Under the pieces are notes generated by a model that made no database searches, was not told where the DNA came from, and saw only the letters and a program-made list of their open reading frames with translations. A DNA stretch of 64,000 bases from an uncultured Gemmata sp. GTDB taxonomy: Bacteria > Planctomycetota > Planctomycetia > Gemmatales > Gemmataceae. The position numbers and the translations under genes were made by a program. Below are positions 61,229 through 64,000 of this stretch, piece by piece. Each line of letters starts with the position of its first letter. The first letter of the stretch is position 1. The stretch is taken from assembly GCA_937924775.1 (NCBI GenBank), contig CALDUT010000004.1, positions 1 through 64,000 of the forward strand, read 5' to 3'.

Positions 61229-63895
61229 ATGAGCACAAAGTACGTCTACTCATTTGGTGGCAAAACCGCCGACGGCGACGGCTCGATGAAGGAGCTGTTG
61301 GGCGGCAAAGGGGCCAATTTGGCCGAGATGTGCAAAATCGGCATTCCGGTGCCCCCCGGTTTCACCATCACCACTGAAGTTTGTGCCGCCTATTACGAAC
61401 AAGGCAAAAAGATCCCCGAAGCAGTTCTGCCTCAAATTGAGGAAGCTCTCAAGAAAGTTGAAGAGCTAGTGGGCAAAAAATTTGGCGATCCGAACGACCC
61501 GCTGCTGGTGAGTGTTCGCTCCGGGGCGGCCCTGTCCATGCCTGGGATGATGAACACCATTCTCAATCTTGGGCTCACCGATGCCAGCGTTGAGGGGTTG
61601 GCCAAAAAGACCAACAATGTCCGCTTTGCCTACGACAGCTACCGCCGCCTCATCGACATGTTCGGTTCCACCGCCATGGGACTCGATCACGATCATTTTG
61701 AGCATGAACTCCACTCGATGAAAGAAGCCAAAGGTGTCAAACTCGACACCGATCTGACGGCCGACGACCTCAAGGAACTCGTGAAACGCTATAAGGCCGT
61801 TTACAAGAAGGATGTTGGGGAAGACTTCCCCCAAGATCCCAAAAAGCAACTGATGCTCGCCATCAATGCCGTTTTCAACTCGTGGATGGGCAACAAAGCG
61901 GTCGAATATCGCCGCATCGAACGGATCACCGGGTTGAAAGGCACGGCGGTCAACGTGCAGGCGATGGTTTTTGGCAACATGGGCAACACTTCGGGCACGG
62001 GGGTGGCCTTCACTCGCGACCCCAACACCGGCGAGAACGTCTTCTACGGCGATTATCTCATCAATGCCCAAGGGGAGGACGTGGTGGCGGGGATTCGTAC
62101 CCCCGAGCCGATTTCGCAGTTGGAAAACGAGATGCCCGAGGTGTATCAGCAGCTCGTGCAGATCCGCTCGGTGCTGGAAAAGCACTATAAGGAGATGCAA
62201 GACATCGAGTTCACGGTGCAGGAAGGGGTGCTGTACATGCTGCAAACCCGCACCGGCAAGCGCACGGGCACTGCCGCGGTGCGGATCGCTGTGGACATGG
62301 TCCGGGAGGGGCTGATCGACGAAGCCACCGCCGTTAAGCGGGTCAATCCGGAAAGCCTCAACCACCTGCTGCAGCCGCAACTGGACCCGAAAGCCAAGGA
62401 AAAGCCGGTCGCCCAGGGGATTGCCGCCAGCCCCGGAGCTGCTAGCGGCAAAGTGCTACTTTCCGCGGAAGCTGTGGTCGCTCATGCCGAGAAATTCCCC
62501 AACGACCCGATCATCCTGGTGCGGAAAGAAACTTCGCCTGAAGATGTGGCTGGGATGCACCTGGCCAAAGGCATTCTGACCTCCACAGGCGGGAAAGCGA
62601 GCCATGCCGCGGTCGTGGCCCGCGGCTGGGGGAAACCGTGCGTGGTGGGCTGTGAAGCCATCAAAATCGACGAAGCCAACCAGCAAATCACCATCGCCGG
62701 CCATGTGGTGAAAGCCGGGGAATTCGTCACCATCAACGGGACCACCGGGGATGTTATCATCGGCCAAGTGCCAACAGTGCCGCCGTCGATGACGGGCGAC
62801 TTCGCCACCCTCATGCAATGGGCCGACAAGTTCCGCAAACTGAAGATTCGCACCAATGCCGATTCCCCGGCCGATGCTCTCAAGGCCCGCGAATTCGGAG
62901 CCGAAGGCATCGGTTTGTGCCGAACGGAACACATGTTCTTCGGCAAAGATCGCATTGCCGCGGTCCGCGAAATGATCCTCGCCACCACGGAGGAGGGGCG
63001 GAAGAAAGCCTTGGCGAAGATCGAACCCTACCAAAAGCAGGACTTTGTGGGGATTTTCGAAGCGATGGATGGTTTCCCAGTGACCATTCGGCTGCTCGAC
63101 CCGCCGTTGCACGAATTCCTGCCCCAACGCGACAACGAAAAAGGGGCGCAAGAAGTCGCCGAACAGATCGGCACCACCGTGGAAAAGGTCTTCGAACGGG
63201 TCGATGAACTGCATGAATTCAACCCGATGATGGGTTTCCGCGGCTGCCGTTTGCCGATCGTCTATCCCGAGATCGGGGATATGCAAATTCGGGCCATCAT
63301 CGAAGCGGCCATCGAAGTGAAGAAGAAGGGCAAGAGCGTTCTGCCGGAAATCATGATTCCGCTGGTGGGTACGGTTGAAGAACTTATCTTCCTCAAGAAA
63401 CGGGCCATCGCCGTGGCCGAGCAATGCATGAAGAAAGCCGGTGTTACGGTCGAATACCAGATCGGCACCATGATCGAACTGCCGCGAGCGGCGCTGACCG
63501 CGGATGAGATCGCCACCGAAGCCGAGTTCTTCAGCTTCGGTACCAACGATCTGACACAAATGACCTTCGGTTTCAGCCGCGACGACATCAAAGGCTTCAT
63601 GCCAACCTATCTCAAGGAGAAGATTCTCCCCATCGACCCGTTCCAGTCGATTGACCAAAAAGGCGTTGGTAAGTTGATCGACATGGGCATTCGCCTGGGG
63701 CGTGAAAGCCGTAAGTTGAAGCACAATCAGCACTTAAAGGTTGGTATCTGCGGTGAACACGGGGGCGACCCCGACAGCGTGGTCTTCTGCCACAAAGTCG
63801 GGATGGACTATGTCAGTTGCTCGCCGTTCCGTGTTCCGATCGCTCGTCTCGCCGCGGCTCAAGCGGCCTTGGGGGAAACCGTTCGCGACAAATAA
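61229..63895 (+). CDS. ppdK: Pyruvate, phosphate dikinase
   Basis: An 888-residue PPDK, which interconverts pyruvate + ATP + Pi with PEP + AMP + PPi. The nucleotide-binding domain begins with YVYSFGGKTADGDGSMKELLGGKGANLAEM. The phosphorylated His459 lies in STGGKASHAAVVARGWGKPCVVG. The PEP/pyruvate barrel contains GIGLCRTEHMFF, FGTNDLTQMTFGFSRDD and Cys841 in GICGEHGGDP. The length is normal for PPDK and excludes PEP synthase and enzyme I. ATG 61229 (MSTKYVYSF) is preferred over the upstream in-frame ATG at 61145. Confidence 0.96.
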   Translation: MSTKYVYSFGGKTADGDGSMKELLGGKGANLAEMCKIGIPVPPGFTITTEVCAAYYEQGKKIPEAVLPQIEEALKKVEELVGKKFGDPNDPLLVSVRSGAALSMPGMMNTILNLGLTDASVEGLAKKTNNVRFAYDSYRRLIDMFGSTAMGLDHDHFEHELHSMKEAKGVKLDTDLTADDLKELVKRYKAVYKKDVGEDFPQDPKKQLMLAINAVFNSWMGNKAVEYRRIERITGLKGTAVNVQAMVFGNMGNTSGTGVAFTRDPNTGENVFYGDYLINAQGEDVVAGIRTPEPISQLENEMPEVYQQLVQIRSVLEKHYKEMQDIEFTVQEGVLYMLQTRTGKRTGTAAVRIAVDMVREGLIDEATAVKRVNPESLNHLLQPQLDPKAKEKPVAQGIAASPGAASGKVLLSAEAVVAHAEKFPNDPIILVRKETSPEDVAGMHLAKGILTSTGGKASHAAVVARGWGKPCVVGCEAIKIDEANQQITIAGHVVKAGEFVTINGTTGDVIIGQVPTVPPSMTGDFATLMQWADKFRKLKIRTNADSPADALKAREFGAEGIGLCRTEHMFFGKDRIAAVREMILATTEEGRKKALAKIEPYQKQDFVGIFEAMDGFPVTIRLLDPPLHEFLPQRDNEKGAQEVAEQIGTTVEKVFERVDELHEFNPMMGFRGCRLPIVYPEIGDMQIRAIIEAAIEVKKKGKSVLPEIMIPLVGTVEELIFLKKRAIAVAEQCMKKAGVTVEYQIGTMIELPRAALTADEIATEAEFFSFGTNDLTQMTFGFSRDDIKGFMPTYLKEKILPIDPFQSIDQKGVGKLIDMGIRLGRESRKLKHNQHLKVGICGEHGGDPDSVVFCHKVGMDYVSCSPFRVPIARLAAAQAALGETVRDK

Positions 63896-63966
63896 ACGAA
63901 CAATGCCGCGACCTGTCTACCTAGCCGATTTCCGCCTGAGGTCATCGCGGCGAGGGAATCCTAAAC

Positions 63967-64000
63967 ATGCGTTCCGGATTTCTTCGCCGCAATCTGTTCA
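63967..64000 (+). CDS. Start of a further gene (truncated by the window)
   Basis: ATG at 63967 with GAGGG at 63951-63955 opens a frame reading MRSGFLRRNLF to the window edge. The basic N-terminus could begin a signal peptide, but too little is visible to say what it encodes. Confidence 0.35.
   Translation, partial: MRSGFLRRNLF

Noticed and set aside
62456-63733. 425-codon minus-strand open frame opposite ppdK
   Set aside because: Antisense shadow of a highly conserved enzyme; no domain, and composition typical of complementary-strand frames in GC-rich genes.
1-64000. CRISPR arrays, rRNA genes, insertion sequences, toxin-antitoxin or phage-defence loci
   Set aside because: No direct-repeat arrays, transposase motifs, rRNA-like stretches or recognisable defence proteins were seen on either strand. 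The integrase is the only mobile-element gene.

Overview
The window looks like a chromosomal segment of a planctomycete, most likely of the Gemmataceae. The evidence is a DUF1559 prepilin-like protein, a sulfatase, large Ser/Thr kinases fused to other domains, a tandem family of small secreted proteins resembling the Gemmata paralogous family TIGR03066, high-GC codon use and many secreted proteins of unknown role. There is no rRNA, no CRISPR array and no recognisable insertion sequence. The only clear mobile-element mark is a tyrosine recombinase at the left edge, whose reading frame runs into the 3' half of a tRNA-Glu gene. The body of that element would lie to the left of position 1.

Layout. 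1-1.4 kb: integrase, tRNA-Glu and presumed attachment site. 1.9-8.4 kb: thioredoxin, a secreted SxxK hydrolase, a small TPR protein, an HtrA/DegP-like protease and a kinase-FGE fusion. 8.5-15.5 kb: an SRPBCC-epimerase (TIGR01777), histidine ammonia-lyase, a kinase with a degenerate receiver paired with a secreted protein, and a coupled methyltransferase. 16-20.3 kb: a UPF0261 (Tm-1-like ATP-binding) protein, a small membrane protein, a Tm-1-type TIM-barrel protein and an FGGY sugar kinase. 20.5-22.3 kb: a complex I mini-operon in the unusual order nuoI-nuoA-nuoB. 22.3-28.2 kb: a secreted protease, a deoxyhypusine-synthase-like enzyme, MobA, an HDOD protein, the DUF1559 protein with a strong terminator, and a DJ-1/PfpI protein. 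28.4-35.1 kb: aconitase, sulfatase, a membrane-anchored nuclease and an NHL-repeat protein. 35.3-36.8 kb: three tandem small secreted paralogues. 36.9-44.2 kb: threonine aldolase, a secreted protein, chorismate synthase, glycyl-tRNA synthetase, a patatin-like lipoprotein and an MFS transporter.

44.4-55.8 kb is a one-direction flagellar cluster: fliC-fliD-fliS-flgF-flgG-flgA-flgH-flgI-flgJ-flgN-flgK-flgL. It encodes the filament, cap, filament chaperone, distal rod, P and L rings, rod-cap protein, hook-junction proteins and their chaperone. A good sigma-54-type site lies before fliC. Having both P- and L-ring genes implies a peptidoglycan layer and an outer membrane. 56-64 kb: a membrane-anchored protein of unknown role, divergent HAD and PPP-type phosphatases, an orphan ABC ATPase, a second SxxK hydrolase, pyruvate phosphate dikinase and the start of a further gene.

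The points most worth a second look are the split Tm-1-like module beside a sugar kinase, a 17-bp intergenic palindrome (TGTY-N9-GACA type) found three times within 11 kb, the nuoIAB cluster with an enlarged NuoA, the three secreted paralogues, the bacterial deoxyhypusine-synthase homologue, and an FlgH with no cysteine for lipidation. All functional calls come from motif and family recognition by eye. No database search was run.
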